A DNA stretch of 64,000 nucleotides, taken from NCBI RefSeq assembly GCF_014195485.1, contig NZ_JACIBU010000001.1, positions 1,550,001 to 1,614,000 on the forward strand, given 5' to 3'. The first letter of the stretch is position 1. Each line of letters starts with the position of its first letter. The stretch is from Modestobacter versicolor (lineage in GTDB: Bacteria > Actinomycetota > Actinomycetes > Mycobacteriales > Geodermatophilaceae). The translations under genes were made by a program, and so were the position numbers. A model generated the notes under the pieces. That model was not told the origin of the DNA. It saw only the letters and a program-made list of their open reading frames with translations, and did no database searches. Positions 27,674 through 36,799 of this stretch are shown here, one piece after another.

Positions 27674-29632
27674 GTGGTGGACCGGGGGTTGCACGCGCCG
27701 GCCTGGCTGGAGGAGCTGGTGCGCACCAGCCGCCCGCCGGTGCCGTGGCGGGACGTCGCCCGGTTCGCCCTGGTCATCCCCGCCCCGCTGGCCCTGGCGA
27801 TCGCCGTCGGCGGCATGGCCGGCAGCGCGCTGGGCGCCGGGGTGTTCGCCACCATGGGCTCGCTCGCCGCCACGCTGGCCCCGCAGTCCGGGCCGCTGCG
27901 GGGGCGGATGCGCCGGGTCGCCGCGGCGTCGCTGCTCGGCGGCACCGGGCTGGTGATCGGGCACGGGCTGAGCGGCGGCGGCTGGCAGCCGGTGCTGCTG
28001 ATGGCCGTGGTCTCCGCGGTCGCGGCGCTGATCAGCTCGATCAGCGGCGCCTTCTCCCTCGGCGCGCTGCAGCTGCTGGTCTACACCGCGATCTCCTCCG
28101 GGCTGGAGACGCCGCTGCCGGCGGCGGCGGAGGTCGGGTTCTTCCTGGCCGGGGCCGCCTGGGGGGCGCTGGCCGTGCTGCTGCAGTCGCGCACCGAGTC
28201 CCTCGACCCCGACCGGGCCTCGGTCGGCGCGGTCTTCGACCGGGTGGCCGACCTGCTGGAGGCGGTCGGCACCGACCGGGCCGAGGACGCCCGCCGGGCC
28301 CTGGCCCAGGCGCTCAACGAGGGCTACGACCGGGTCATCCACACCCGCAGCCGGTCGGCCGGGCGGAGCCGCGAGCTGGCCGAGCTGGCCGGGGTGCTCA
28401 ACTCGGCGGCGCCGCTGGTCGAGGCCGCCGTCGCCAGCGCCCGCGGTGAGGTCGCCGTCGACTCCCGGGACATCGGCGCCGCGCGCGCCCTGGCCACCGC
28501 GGTCACCCAGCGGCGACCGGTGCTCGGGGAACGGCCGCCGGCGGTCGAGGACGGCCCCGCTCCCCGCCGGGCGGTGCGGCACGGGCTGCGGCTGGTGTGG
28601 CACGTCGTCGGCGACCCGGAGGAGCGGGCCCGGGCCGCCGTGCAGCGGGCCGAGCGCGACTGGCGGCTGCGGCTGCACGACCTGCAGGACAAGACGGTGG
28701 GCAACGCCGACTCCCGCGCCTTCGTCGTCCGGCTGACGCTGTGCATGACCATCGCCGAGGTCGCCCGCCAGCTGCTGCCGATCGAGCGGCCGTACTGGGT
28801 GCTGCTGACCGTGGCGATCGTGCTCAAGCCCGACTACGGGTCGGTGTTCACCCGGGCGGTGCAGCGCGGCGCCGGCACGCTGCTCGGCGTCCTGATCGGC
28901 TCGCTGCTGCTCACCTTCCTGGGCCGGGACGCCTGGGTGCTGCTGCCGATGGCGCTGGCGGCCGGCGCGCTCCCGTGGGCGCGCAGCGGCAACTTCGGGC
29001 TGTTCTCGGTCTTCCAGACCCCGCTGATCATCCTGCTGCTGGACCTGGCCACGCCCAGCGGCGCTGAGCTCGTCGGGGCGCGGCTGGTCGACACCCTGAT
29101 CGGCTGCGGCATCGTGCTGCTCTTCGGCTACCTGCTGTGGCCGCAGACCTGGCGGGCCCCGCTGGACGACGCCCTGCGCGGGGCCGCGCTGGCGCTGGAC
29201 CGGTTCATCGACGCGGCGTTCAACGAGAGCCCGGTGGAGACCCGGCGGGCGCGGCGGGCCAGCTACCGGGCGCTGACCGAGCTGCAGACCCAGCTGCAGC
29301 GCCGGCTGGCCGAACCGCCGCCGATCAGCACCCGGGCGGCGGCGTGGTGGCCGGTCATCGTGCAGCTGGAGCGGACGTCGGACGCGGTCACCGAGGCGGT
29401 CATCGCGATGCGCTCCGGCGAGCCGCAGCCCGACCCGGGCCAGGTGACCGTGGTGCGCCGGGCCGTGCGGGAGCTGGAGGAGGACCTGCGCGACCACCGC
29501 CTCCCCGACGACGCGGAGATCCACGCCGAGGGGGTGCTGGCCCCGGTCGCCCGGGAGGTCGACGCGGCCCGCCGGCTGGTGCGGGAGACCACCCCCGGAC
29601 GCCGGGTCGGCGTCCGCGGCGCCGACGACTGA
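27674..29632 (+). CDS. FUSC-family (aromatic-acid exporter-like) membrane protein
   Basis: A 652-residue membrane protein with two hydrophobic blocks of about six helices (residues 30-175 and 350-500) separated by a soluble helical region, plus a long C-terminal cytoplasmic tail. The second block contains RPYWVLLTVAIVLKPDYGSV and FTRAVQRGAGTLLGVLIGS, the FUSC/YccS/AaeB signature. Family members export aromatic acids, fusaric acid or act in envelope stress; the substrate here is unknown. GTG 27674 follows GGGAGG by about 9 bases (a second GTG follows immediately). The ABC exporter starts 106 bases away on the other strand, so the two may share regulation. Confidence 0.87.
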   Translation: MVDRGLHAPAWLEELVRTSRPPVPWRDVARFALVIPAPLALAIAVGGMAGSALGAGVFATMGSLAATLAPQSGPLRGRMRRVAAASLLGGTGLVIGHGLSGGGWQPVLLMAVVSAVAALISSISGAFSLGALQLLVYTAISSGLETPLPAAAEVGFFLAGAAWGALAVLLQSRTESLDPDRASVGAVFDRVADLLEAVGTDRAEDARRALAQALNEGYDRVIHTRSRSAGRSRELAELAGVLNSAAPLVEAAVASARGEVAVDSRDIGAARALATAVTQRRPVLGERPPAVEDGPAPRRAVRHGLRLVWHVVGDPEERARAAVQRAERDWRLRLHDLQDKTVGNADSRAFVVRLTLCMTIAEVARQLLPIERPYWVLLTVAIVLKPDYGSVFTRAVQRGAGTLLGVLIGSLLLTFLGRDAWVLLPMALAAGALPWARSGNFGLFSVFQTPLIILLLDLATPSGAELVGARLVDTLIGCGIVLLFGYLLWPQTWRAPLDDALRGAALALDRFIDAAFNESPVETRRARRASYRALTELQTQLQRRLAEPPPISTRAAAWWPVIVQLERTSDAVTEAVIAMRSGEPQPDPGQVTVVRRAVRELEEDLRDHRLPDDAEIHAEGVLAPVAREVDAARRLVRETTPGRRVGVRGADD

Positions 29633-29660
29633 GCAGTCCCGGACCGCCGACGGCCCGGGC

Positions 29661-32327
29661 TCAGCCCGTCGTCGACCGCACGCGGGCCAGCAGCGCGCCC
29701 GCGTCGGCGGCCGTCAGCGGCCGGTGCAGCAGGTAGCCCTGGGCGTGGTCGCAGCCGTCGGCCAGCAGCCGCACCAGCTGGGCCGGCTCCTCGACGCCCT
29801 CGGCCACCACGGTCAGCCCGAAGGTGTGCGCGGCGCGGATGATCAGCGCGACCAGCTCCTCGTGCCCCGGCTCGGCGGAGCCGATGAAGCTGCGGTCGAT
29901 CTTCAGGGTGTCCACCGGCATGTGCCGCAGCTGGCCGATCGAGGTGTAGCCGGTGCCGAAGTCGTCGATGGCCACGGACGTGCCCAGGGCGCGCAGCGCG
30001 GCCAGGTTGTCGAGCGCCGCGGGGGCGTCGACCAGCACCGTCTCGGTCACCTCCAGCACGAGCAGCGCGGGCGGCAGCCCCGAGGCGGCGAGGACGTCGG
30101 CGACGTCCTGCACGACGCTGCGGTCGGCCAGGTGCCGGCCGGAGATGTTGACCGCCATCGTCGGCTCCGGGGTGTCGGGCGCAGCCGGGTGGACCCGGCG
30201 CCACTCCGCCAGCTGCCGGGTCGCCTCGTGCAGCACCCAGCGGTCCAGGTCGCAGATCAGCGAGGAGGCCTCGGCGACCGGGATGAAGTCGTCCGGCGCG
30301 ACCCAGCCGTGGCCCGGGCGCTGCCACCGGATCAGCGCCTCGTAGCCGCTGACCCGGTCGTCGGCGACGTCCACGACCGGCTGGTAGTGCAGCTCCATCT
30401 CGCCGTTGGTCAGGCCCGCGGCGATGGCGGCCTCCAGCTCGGCGCGCTCGGCCAGCTGGGCGCGCAGCACGTCGTCGAAGACCTCGGCGCGGCTGCGGCC
30501 CTGCCGCTTGGCGCGGTAGGTGGCGGTGTCCGCCTCGGCGAACAGCACGTCCGCGTCGGCGATCCCGTCCCGGCTGACGGCGACGCCCACGCTGACGCCG
30601 ATCCGCACGGTGTGGCCGCCGGCGCCGATCGGCTCGCTGATCGAGGTGATGAGCCGCTCGGCCAGCTCCAGCAGGTCGCCCTCGTGCGCCACCGGCTCGA
30701 CCAGGACGACGAACTCGTCGCCGCCCAGCCGGCACACGACGTCACCGGCGCGGACCACGTCCCGCAGCCGGGTCGCGACCACCCGCAGCACCTCGTCACC
30801 GACGGCGTGGCCGTGGTTGTCGTTGACCGCCTTGAAGCCGTCCAGGTCGAGGTACAGCAGCCCGGTCATCGAGCCCGACCGCTGCCCCCTCGACAGCGCC
30901 GCCGCGGTCAGCCGCAGCGCCTGGCCCCGGTTGGGCAGCTCGGTCAGCTGGTCGTGGGTGGCCTGGTGGGCCAGCGCCGACTGCAGCTCCTCGCGCTGGC
31001 GCACCGACCGGACGATCTGCCGGACCGAGGCGTGCACGACCTCGCCCAGCGGGCCGGGCAGCGGCTCGTCCAGCAGCGCGTTCGACAGGTCCCCGCGGGC
31101 GACCGCCCGGGCCTGGTCCTGGATCCGCCGGAGGCTGGCCACCGCCGAGCCGAGGGCGGCGGAGACGGTGCGCACCTCCCACGGGCCGTCGACCTGGACG
31201 TCGACCAAGGAGCCCCGGCTGACCTGCTCGGCCTGCCCGGCCAGCAGGCCCAGCGAGCGGGAGACGGTGCGGCCGAGCAGGAACGCCCCGGCCACCGACA
31301 GCAGCAGCAGCCCGGCCCCCACGGCCAGCGCGGTGACCCGGCTGGCGTCGGCGGCCCGGCGGTCGGCCGCGGCCAGCGCCTGGGCGTCGTGGACGGCGAC
31401 GTCCAGCACGTCGGCGAGCAGCGTGCTGCGGGCGACGTGGGCGCGGACCAGCGACAGCACCTGGTCGACCGTCATGGCCGCGCTGGTGACGCCGTCGGCG
31501 TAGGCGGCCAGGACGTCGTCCACGGCGGTGAAGGTGGTGGAGTCGCGGCCGTCCGCCCAGGCCACCCGCAGGTCGCTCTGGGACAGCTCCTCCATCTGGC
31601 GGTACGCGCTGGTGTAGTCGACCCAGGCGTTCTCCCAGGACAGCGCCGCGTAGCCCTCGGGGTTGCCCCCGGAGAGCTGCTCGCTGAGGAAGAGCGGCAC
31701 GACCTGCCCGGCGCGCTGGGTCAGCGCCGCGACCAGCTCGACGTCGCGGGTGGCCTGCGCCGTGGCGAGCGGGGCCTCCTCCGCGTTGGCGGCGGCCGCG
31801 GCCGCGCGCTCGGCGTTCATCAGGCCCTTGGTGACGTCGAGGTAGGCGACGTAGACGTCGACGACGTCGAGCCCGGCCGCCTCGACCTCGGCGCGCACGG
31901 CCTCGAGGTGGTCGGCTGCCCGGTCCGCGGCCGCGGCGCCGACCTGTCCCACCGGCAGGAGCGCGAGGGCGCGGTCGGTGGTCCGTTGCGCCCGGTCGAA
32001 GGTGATCTGGTCCTGCTGCCGCTCGGCGGCGGCCACGACCTCGGTGCGCCCGGTCGACGTCGTGCCGGCCGAGGCGTCCATGACCGCCAGCGACAGCGCG
32101 GGGACGACCTCCTCTTCCACGCTGCTGCGGACGGCGTCCAGCAGCGCGACGGCGTGCACGGCGGCCTCGGCGCGGGCGGCGCTGGCCGCCTCGACCGTCC
32201 GCTGGCGGGCGATGCCCCAGGTCAGGGCGCCGACGCCGAGCAGCGGGACGAGGACGAGCGCGGTCAGGTACGCCCACAGCGGCGCCCGGCGCCTGCTGCG
32301 GACGCGAGCCGCACCGGTCGACGTCAT
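29661..32327 (-). CDS. sensor GGDEF-EAL c-di-GMP protein (paralogue A)
   Basis: An 888-residue membrane sensor. The N-terminal helix is PLWAYLTALVLVPLLGVGAL. An extracytoplasmic helical region follows (about 50-340, no named fold recognised), then a second helix (VTALAVGAGLLLLSVAGAFL), then a HAMP-like segment. The GGDEF domain has motif CRLGGDEF with intact I-site RAGD. The EAL domain has GYEALIRWQRPG, AVNISGRHL, EVTETVL, IDDFGTGYTSIGQL, LKIDRSFIG and VAEGVEE. Both enzymatic halves look complete with product-inhibition capacity. It is strikingly similar to the gene at 32833, with the difference concentrated in the sensor. ATG 32327 was chosen for its basic N-terminus before the first helix. 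Confidence 0.93.
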   Translation of the reverse strand: MTSTGAARVRSRRRAPLWAYLTALVLVPLLGVGALTWGIARQRTVEAASAARAEAAVHAVALLDAVRSSVEEEVVPALSLAVMDASAGTTSTGRTEVVAAAERQQDQITFDRAQRTTDRALALLPVGQVGAAAADRAADHLEAVRAEVEAAGLDVVDVYVAYLDVTKGLMNAERAAAAAANAEEAPLATAQATRDVELVAALTQRAGQVVPLFLSEQLSGGNPEGYAALSWENAWVDYTSAYRQMEELSQSDLRVAWADGRDSTTFTAVDDVLAAYADGVTSAAMTVDQVLSLVRAHVARSTLLADVLDVAVHDAQALAAADRRAADASRVTALAVGAGLLLLSVAGAFLLGRTVSRSLGLLAGQAEQVSRGSLVDVQVDGPWEVRTVSAALGSAVASLRRIQDQARAVARGDLSNALLDEPLPGPLGEVVHASVRQIVRSVRQREELQSALAHQATHDQLTELPNRGQALRLTAAALSRGQRSGSMTGLLYLDLDGFKAVNDNHGHAVGDEVLRVVATRLRDVVRAGDVVCRLGGDEFVVLVEPVAHEGDLLELAERLITSISEPIGAGGHTVRIGVSVGVAVSRDGIADADVLFAEADTATYRAKRQGRSRAEVFDDVLRAQLAERAELEAAIAAGLTNGEMELHYQPVVDVADDRVSGYEALIRWQRPGHGWVAPDDFIPVAEASSLICDLDRWVLHEATRQLAEWRRVHPAAPDTPEPTMAVNISGRHLADRSVVQDVADVLAASGLPPALLVLEVTETVLVDAPAALDNLAALRALGTSVAIDDFGTGYTSIGQLRHMPVDTLKIDRSFIGSAEPGHEELVALIIRAAHTFGLTVVAEGVEEPAQLVRLLADGCDHAQGYLLHRPLTAADAGALLARVRSTTG

Positions 32328-32394
32328 AGCAGCGGCATCGACCGCCCGGACCGGGACGTTGAGGCCGGCACCCCCTTCGGGTGAGCCCCGCCGG

Positions 32395-32790
32395 CTACTC
32401 CCGCACGTCGGCGGGGCCGTCGGACATGGGCATCCCGGCTGCCCGCCAGGCCTGGACGCCGCCGGCCAGGTCGGTGGCGCGGTGCAGCCCGACGGCACGC
32501 AGCGAGGCGGCGGCCAGGCTGGAGCTGTAGCCGTGCCGGCACACCACGACCACCTCGAGGTCCGGCCCGGTCGCCTCCGGGATGCGCCAGGGGCTGGTCG
32601 GGTCCAGCCGCCACTCGAGCACCGTCCGGTCGATCACCAGCGCGCCCGGGAACTCCCCCTGCACCCGCCGGTGCTGCTCGGTCCGGGTGTCGACCACCAG
32701 CGCCCCGCGGGCGGCCGCGGCCACCAGCTCGGCCAGGGTCAGCCGGTGCACGCCGACGCGGCTGGCGGCCAGCACGTCCTCGATGCCCAC
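32395..32790 (-). CDS. rhodanese-domain sulfurtransferase
   Basis: A 131-residue single-domain rhodanese. The catalytic loop is VVCRHGYSSSLAAASL, a CRHGYSS active-site loop with Cys in the expected position. Also visible are VVDTRTEQHRRVQGEFPGA at the N-terminal half and LAGGVQAWRAAGMP at the end, standard rhodanese features. It probably carries persulfide sulfur or detoxifies cyanide or sulfide; the acceptor is unknown. The start is GTG 32790 without a clear ribosome-binding site. It lies between the two GGDEF-EAL paralogues on the same strand with about 42 and 67 bases of spacing, so all three may form one transcript. Confidence 0.9.
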   Translation of the reverse strand: MGIEDVLAASRVGVHRLTLAELVAAAARGALVVDTRTEQHRRVQGEFPGALVIDRTVLEWRLDPTSPWRIPEATGPDLEVVVVCRHGYSSSLAAASLRAVGLHRATDLAGGVQAWRAAGMPMSDGPADVRE

Positions 32791-32832
32791 GGCGGCAGCG
32801 TGCCCGACGCCGGGCGCGGCGAGAGCAGCGGG

Positions 32833-35496
32833 TCAGCCGGCGACCGGTGCCCCGTCCAGCAGGGCGCCGGCGTCGGCGGCCGAGAGCGGCCGGTGCAGCA
32901 GGTAGCCCTGCGCCCGGTCGCACCCGTCGGCCAGCAGCCGTGCCAGCTGGGCCGGCTCCTCCACGCCCTCGGCGACCACCGTCAGGCCGAAGGTGTGCGC
33001 CACCCGGATCATGAGCGCGACGAGCTCCTCGTGCCCCGGCTCGGCGGAGCCGATGAAGCTCCGGTCGATCTTCAGCGTGTCCACCGGCATGTGCCGCAGC
33101 TGGCCGATCGAGGTGTAGCCCGTGCCGAAGTCGTCGATGGCCACGGTGGTGCCCATCCCGCGCAGCGCGGCCAGGTTGTCGATGGCCGAGGGGTCGTCGA
33201 CCAGCACGGTCTCCGTCACCTCGAGCACCAGCAGCCGGGCGGGCAGGCCCGAGGCGGCGAGCGCGTCGGCGACGTCCTGCACGACCTGCCGGTCGGCCAG
33301 GTGCCGCCCGGAGATGTTCACCGCGACGGTCGGCTCGGGGGCACCCGGGTCGACCGGACGGGTCCGGCGCCACTCCGCCAGCTGCCGGGTCGCCTCCAGC
33401 AGCACCCAGCGGTCCAGCTCGCAGATCAGCCGGGAGCCCTCGGCCACCGGGATGAACGAGTCCGGTGGCACCAGGCCGTGCCCGGGGCGCTGCCACCGGA
33501 TCAGCGCCTCGTACCCGGTGAGTCGGCCGGAGGAGACGTCGACGACCGGCTGGTACGCCAGCTCCATCTCCCCGTGGGTCAGCCCGTGGGCGATCGCGTC
33601 CTCCAGCTCCGCGCGGGTGGCCAGCTGGGCACGCAGCGCCTCGTCGAAGACCTCGGCGCGACCCCGCCCCTGCCGCTTGGCGCGGTAGGTCGCGGCGTCG
33701 GCCTCGGCGAAGAGGACGTCGGCGACGGTGGACGCGTCCCGGCTCACCGCGATCCCGACGCTGGCGCCGATCCGCACGACGTGGCCGCCGGCCGTGATCG
33801 GCTCCCGCGCGGCCGCGATCAGCCGCTCGGCCAGGTCCAGCAGGTCGCCCTCGGCCTCGACCGGCTCGACCAGGACGACGAACTCGTCCCCGCCCAGCCG
33901 GCAGACGACGTCCCCGGCGCGCACGGTGTCCCGCAGCCGGCCGGCGACCTCGCGCAGGACGGCGTCGCCGCACGCGTGCCCGTGGGTGTCGTTGACGCCC
34001 TTGAAGCCGTCGAGGTCGACGAACAGCAGCCCGGTCATCGACCCCGACCGCTGCCCGCGGAACAGCGCCGAGGCGGTGAGCTGCAGTGCCTGGGCCCGGT
34101 TGGGCAGCTCGGTCAGCGGGTCGTGCGCCGCCTGGTGGGCCAGTGCCGACTGGAGCTCCTCTCGCTGCCGCACGGAGCTGACGATCTGCCGCACCGAGGC
34201 GTGCACGACCTCGCCCAGCGGGCCGGGCAGCGGCTCGTCCAGCAGCGCGTTCGAGAGGTCGCCGCGGGCGACCGCCCGGGCCTGGTCCTGGATCCGCCGC
34301 AGGCTGGCCACCGCCGAGCCCAGCGCGGTGGAGACGGTCCGCACCTCCCGCGGGCCGCCGACCTCCACCTCCACCAGCTCGCCGCGGCTGACCTGGCCGG
34401 CCTGGTCGGCGAGCAGCCCGAGCGACCGGGAGACCGTGCGCCCCAGGTACAGGGCGCCCAGCGCGGCGGCCAGCAGCACACCGAGGCCGAGCAGCAGGGT
34501 CGCGGTGCGGCGCTCGGTGGCGTGCTCGCGGTCCGCGGCGGCCGAGGACTGCGCGCGACCGGCCGCGTCGTCCACCAGGCCGGTGTACAGCGCGTCCCGG
34601 GCGGCGCTCTGGAACATCAGCGGCACCATCTCGGGCACCGAGAGGACCGGCAGCTCGGCGTCGGTCGGGGTGAGCACCGCGTCCAGGCTGGCCACCACCG
34701 AGGAGTCGCGCGCCGACGCCCACTGCCGGCGCAGCGCCGGTTGGGACAGGTCGTCCATCTGGTCCAGCGCATCGGTGTAGGCCAGCCAGCCGGTCTCCCG
34801 GGCCAGCCGGGACCCGATCATCGAGTCGCCTCCGCCGTCGCCCAGCAGGGCACCGAGGAACAGCGGCATCTGCCGGCTGGCCGTGGTGGCCAGCTCGGCG
34901 ACCAGGCCGACGTCCTGGATGGCGCGGAGGGTGGAGGCGGACACGCCCTCGGCGCTCGCCGCGGAGGCAGCACCGCGCTGGGCGTGCATGAGCTCGGTGG
35001 AGACCCCGAGGTACTGCAGGTAGATGGCCTCGAGCTCGAGGGTGAGGTCGTCGGCGCTGCGGCGGACCTCCGCCACCCGGTCGGCCGCCGCGACCGCCGC
35101 GTCGGCGCCGTAGCTGCTCCGCCCGGCGCTGACCAGCGCCTCGTCGGTCACCCCCCGCGCGATCGCCTGGGTCGCCTCGGCCTGCTGCCGCTGCGCGTCG
35201 AGCACGCTCGCCGGCAGGCCGAGGGCGGAGGCGACGGCGGGGTCCTCGATGACGGCGAGGGCCAGGGTCGGCAGGATCTCCTGCTCGACGCCGCTGCGGG
35301 CGGTGTCCAGCTCCGCGAGGGCGCGGACGGCCGCCTCGGCCCGTGCCGCGCTGGCCGCTTCGGCCACCCGGGACCGGGTCACCACCACGGTGAGGACCAC
35401 GACACCGACCAGCGGCACCAGCACCAGAGCGGTCAGGTAGGTCCACAACGGCGTGCCCCGGCTGCGTCGCCGGCCACGCTCCCCCGTCCATCGCAT
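32833..35496 (-). CDS. sensor GGDEF-EAL c-di-GMP protein (paralogue B)
   Basis: An 887-residue paralogue of the protein at 29661 with the same plan: helix PLWTYLTALVLVPLVGVVVL, an extracytoplasmic helical sensor (about 45-320), a second helix, a HAMP-like linker, GGDEF (CRLGGDEF, I-site RAGD) and EAL (GYEALIRWQRPG, IDDFGTGYTSIGQL, LKIDRSFIG). From the HAMP region to the C-terminus the two proteins are nearly collinear. The sensor halves share only the flanking AEAASAARAEAAV-type segments and spacing. Duplication followed by sensor divergence is inferred. ATG 35496 gives MRWTGERGRRRSRG, a positive-inside leader. It begins just beyond the tRNA-Val gene. Confidence 0.93.
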   Translation of the reverse strand: MRWTGERGRRRSRGTPLWTYLTALVLVPLVGVVVLTVVVTRSRVAEAASAARAEAAVRALAELDTARSGVEQEILPTLALAVIEDPAVASALGLPASVLDAQRQQAEATQAIARGVTDEALVSAGRSSYGADAAVAAADRVAEVRRSADDLTLELEAIYLQYLGVSTELMHAQRGAASAASAEGVSASTLRAIQDVGLVAELATTASRQMPLFLGALLGDGGGDSMIGSRLARETGWLAYTDALDQMDDLSQPALRRQWASARDSSVVASLDAVLTPTDAELPVLSVPEMVPLMFQSAARDALYTGLVDDAAGRAQSSAAADREHATERRTATLLLGLGVLLAAALGALYLGRTVSRSLGLLADQAGQVSRGELVEVEVGGPREVRTVSTALGSAVASLRRIQDQARAVARGDLSNALLDEPLPGPLGEVVHASVRQIVSSVRQREELQSALAHQAAHDPLTELPNRAQALQLTASALFRGQRSGSMTGLLFVDLDGFKGVNDTHGHACGDAVLREVAGRLRDTVRAGDVVCRLGGDEFVVLVEPVEAEGDLLDLAERLIAAAREPITAGGHVVRIGASVGIAVSRDASTVADVLFAEADAATYRAKRQGRGRAEVFDEALRAQLATRAELEDAIAHGLTHGEMELAYQPVVDVSSGRLTGYEALIRWQRPGHGLVPPDSFIPVAEGSRLICELDRWVLLEATRQLAEWRRTRPVDPGAPEPTVAVNISGRHLADRQVVQDVADALAASGLPARLLVLEVTETVLVDDPSAIDNLAALRGMGTTVAIDDFGTGYTSIGQLRHMPVDTLKIDRSFIGSAEPGHEELVALMIRVAHTFGLTVVAEGVEEPAQLARLLADGCDRAQGYLLHRPLSAADAGALLDGAPVAG

Positions 35497-35575
35497 GGAG
35501 CGGGCATCGGCACGGCCGCCCGCTGCACCAAGCGGATCCGGGCCGGACGGGTCTCGAAAGGGTGAGGTGCGGAGG

Positions 35576-35647
35576 TGGGCGCGGAGGGTCTCGAACCCCC
35601 GACCACTCGCTTGTAAGGCGAGCGCTCTACCGCTGAGCTACGCGCCC
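35576..35647 (-). tRNA. tRNA-Val (anticodon TAC)
   Basis: On the minus strand a full cloverleaf: acceptor GGGCGCG/CGCGCCC, D-arm GCTC/GAGC, anticodon stem CTCGC/GCGAG with loop CTTACAA (anticodon TAC reads GTA valine codons), T-loop TTCGAAC, discriminator A. CCA is not encoded. Confidence 0.95.
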
Positions 35648-35681
35648 GCGGATGCGACCGGCTGACCGGCCGCCTCCTTCA

Positions 35682-36149
35682 TCAGGCGGCCGCGGAGAGC
35701 TCCGCGACCGCGTCCTTCCAGCCCGACTGCGCCCGCGCGTCGCCCGGGCCGTTGATCTCGGCGAAGGTGATCGTGCCCTCGGCGTCGACCAGGAAGGTGC
35801 CGCGCAGCGCCATGCCGGCCTTGTCGTTGAAGACGCCGTAGGCCTGGGCGGTGGCGCCGTGCGGCCAGAAGTCCGACAGCAGCGGGAAGCCGAAGCCCTC
35901 CTTCTCGCGGAAGGCCTTCAGCGCGAACGTCGGGTCGGTGGAGATCGCCACGACCCGCACGCCGGCGTCGGTGTAGGTGGCCAGCTCGTCGCGCAGCTGG
36001 CACAGCTCACCGGTGCAGGTGCCGGAGAACGCGAAGGGGTAGAAGACGACGAGCACGGGGGCACCCCGCAGCTCGGCGAGGGAGACGACCTGCTTGTCCT
36101 GGTCGGGCAGGCTGAACTCAGGGGCGGTGTCACCGACGGAGAGGCTCAT
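35682..36149 (-). CDS. ahpE: peroxiredoxin, AhpE-like
   Basis: A 155-residue thiol peroxidase that reduces hydroperoxides and peroxynitrite. The N-terminus MSLSVGDTAPEFSLPDQDK and active site FYPFAFSGTCTGELCQLRDE contain the peroxidatic Cys in the PxxxT/SxxC context, with a further Cys five residues later. Arg in the conserved late position is also present. Size and sequence match mycobacterial AhpE (Rv2238c), a one-Cys-type enzyme reduced by mycothiol/mycoredoxin. It is followed on the same strand by nothing but the tRNA. The upstream DUF3052 gene ends about 97 bases before its start, with the structured repeat at 36180-36246 between them. Confidence 0.92.
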   Translation of the reverse strand: MSLSVGDTAPEFSLPDQDKQVVSLAELRGAPVLVVFYPFAFSGTCTGELCQLRDELATYTDAGVRVVAISTDPTFALKAFREKEGFGFPLLSDFWPHGATAQAYGVFNDKAGMALRGTFLVDAEGTITFAEINGPGDARAQSGWKDAVAELSAAA

Positions 36150-36179
36150 GCGCCCGATCGTGCCCCACGAGGTGACGGG

Positions 36180-36246
36180 CTGGAACGGCCACCCCTCAGG
36201 GGCCCGCGCCGAGCTCGCGAGGCGTGGGGGGAGGGGTGGTCCTTCT
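36180..36246 (-). repeat. structured post-stop element, copy C
   Basis: Starts directly after the DUF3052 TGA on the minus strand. It reads GAAGGACC, outer arm CCACCCCT, CCCCCC, inner stem CGCC/GGCG around a 10-base loop, CGGGCCCCTG overlapping the closing arm AGGGGTGG, then CCGTTCCA. It has the same layout as the copies at 47268 and 50205, but both outer arms differ in sequence while still pairing, which supports a selected RNA or DNA hairpin. Possible terminator. Confidence 0.75.
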
Positions 36247-36672
36247 TCAGCGACGGGAGCGGGCGGCCTTCGGGGTGACCAGCCGGATGCCGGACCAGTC
36301 CTTGGCCGCGGAGATGCTCGACGTCTGCTGCAGCCCGGCGGTGGGGGCGGCCTCGGTGACGTCACCGGGCTCGACGTGGCCGGGGCGCCCGGACTTGGGC
36401 ACCAGCAGCCAGACGACGCCGTCCTCGGCCAGCGAGGCGATGGAGTCGACGAGCGCGTCGATCAGGTCGCCGTCCTCCTCCCGCCACCACAGCAGGACGA
36501 CGTCGGCCACCTCGTCGGAGTCCTCGTCGACCATCTCACCGCCGGACAGCTCCACGACGGAGTCGCGCAGGTCCTCGTCGGCGTCCTCGTCCCAGCCGAG
36601 CTCTTGCACGACCATGCCCGGCTTGATCCCCAGCCGGGCAGCCATGCTGGTGCTGCCCGAGTCGACGCTCAT
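36247..36672 (-). CDS. DUF3052 domain protein
   Basis: A 141-residue acidic cytosolic protein. It begins MSVDSGSTSMAARLGIKPGM, has a central strongly acidic block (ELGWDEDADEDLRDSVVEL), then VVLLWWREEDGDLIDALVDS and WLLVPKSGRPGHVEPGDVTE, the DUF3052 signature common in actinobacteria (Rv2239c is the likely mycobacterial equivalent). The function is unknown. The fold looks like a small alpha/beta domain that often accompanies aceE and ahpE. ATG 36672 is preceded by a purine-rich GGAGGA and gives the usual length; an in-frame start at 36702 is possible. Confidence 0.88.
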   Translation of the reverse strand: MSVDSGSTSMAARLGIKPGMVVQELGWDEDADEDLRDSVVELSGGEMVDEDSDEVADVVLLWWREEDGDLIDALVDSIASLAEDGVVWLLVPKSGRPGHVEPGDVTEAAPTAGLQQTSSISAAKDWSGIRLVTPKAARSRR

Positions 36673-36799
36673 CCCTGCTCGTCCTCCATGTAGCTCAGTC
36701 AACCGAATCTGCCGCGCGAGTGCACGGCCACGTGCCGCACGTGTCCTGGTGCGGACCGACAGTGTGCTGGTTGGACCGGCTCCTGCGATACCCGGCCTC

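Noticed and set aside
27569..29524. Apparent N-terminal extension of the ABC exporter of about 650 residues
   Set aside because: Antisense to the FUSC gene, with shadow composition. The exporter's own basic N-terminus and first helix begin at 27568.
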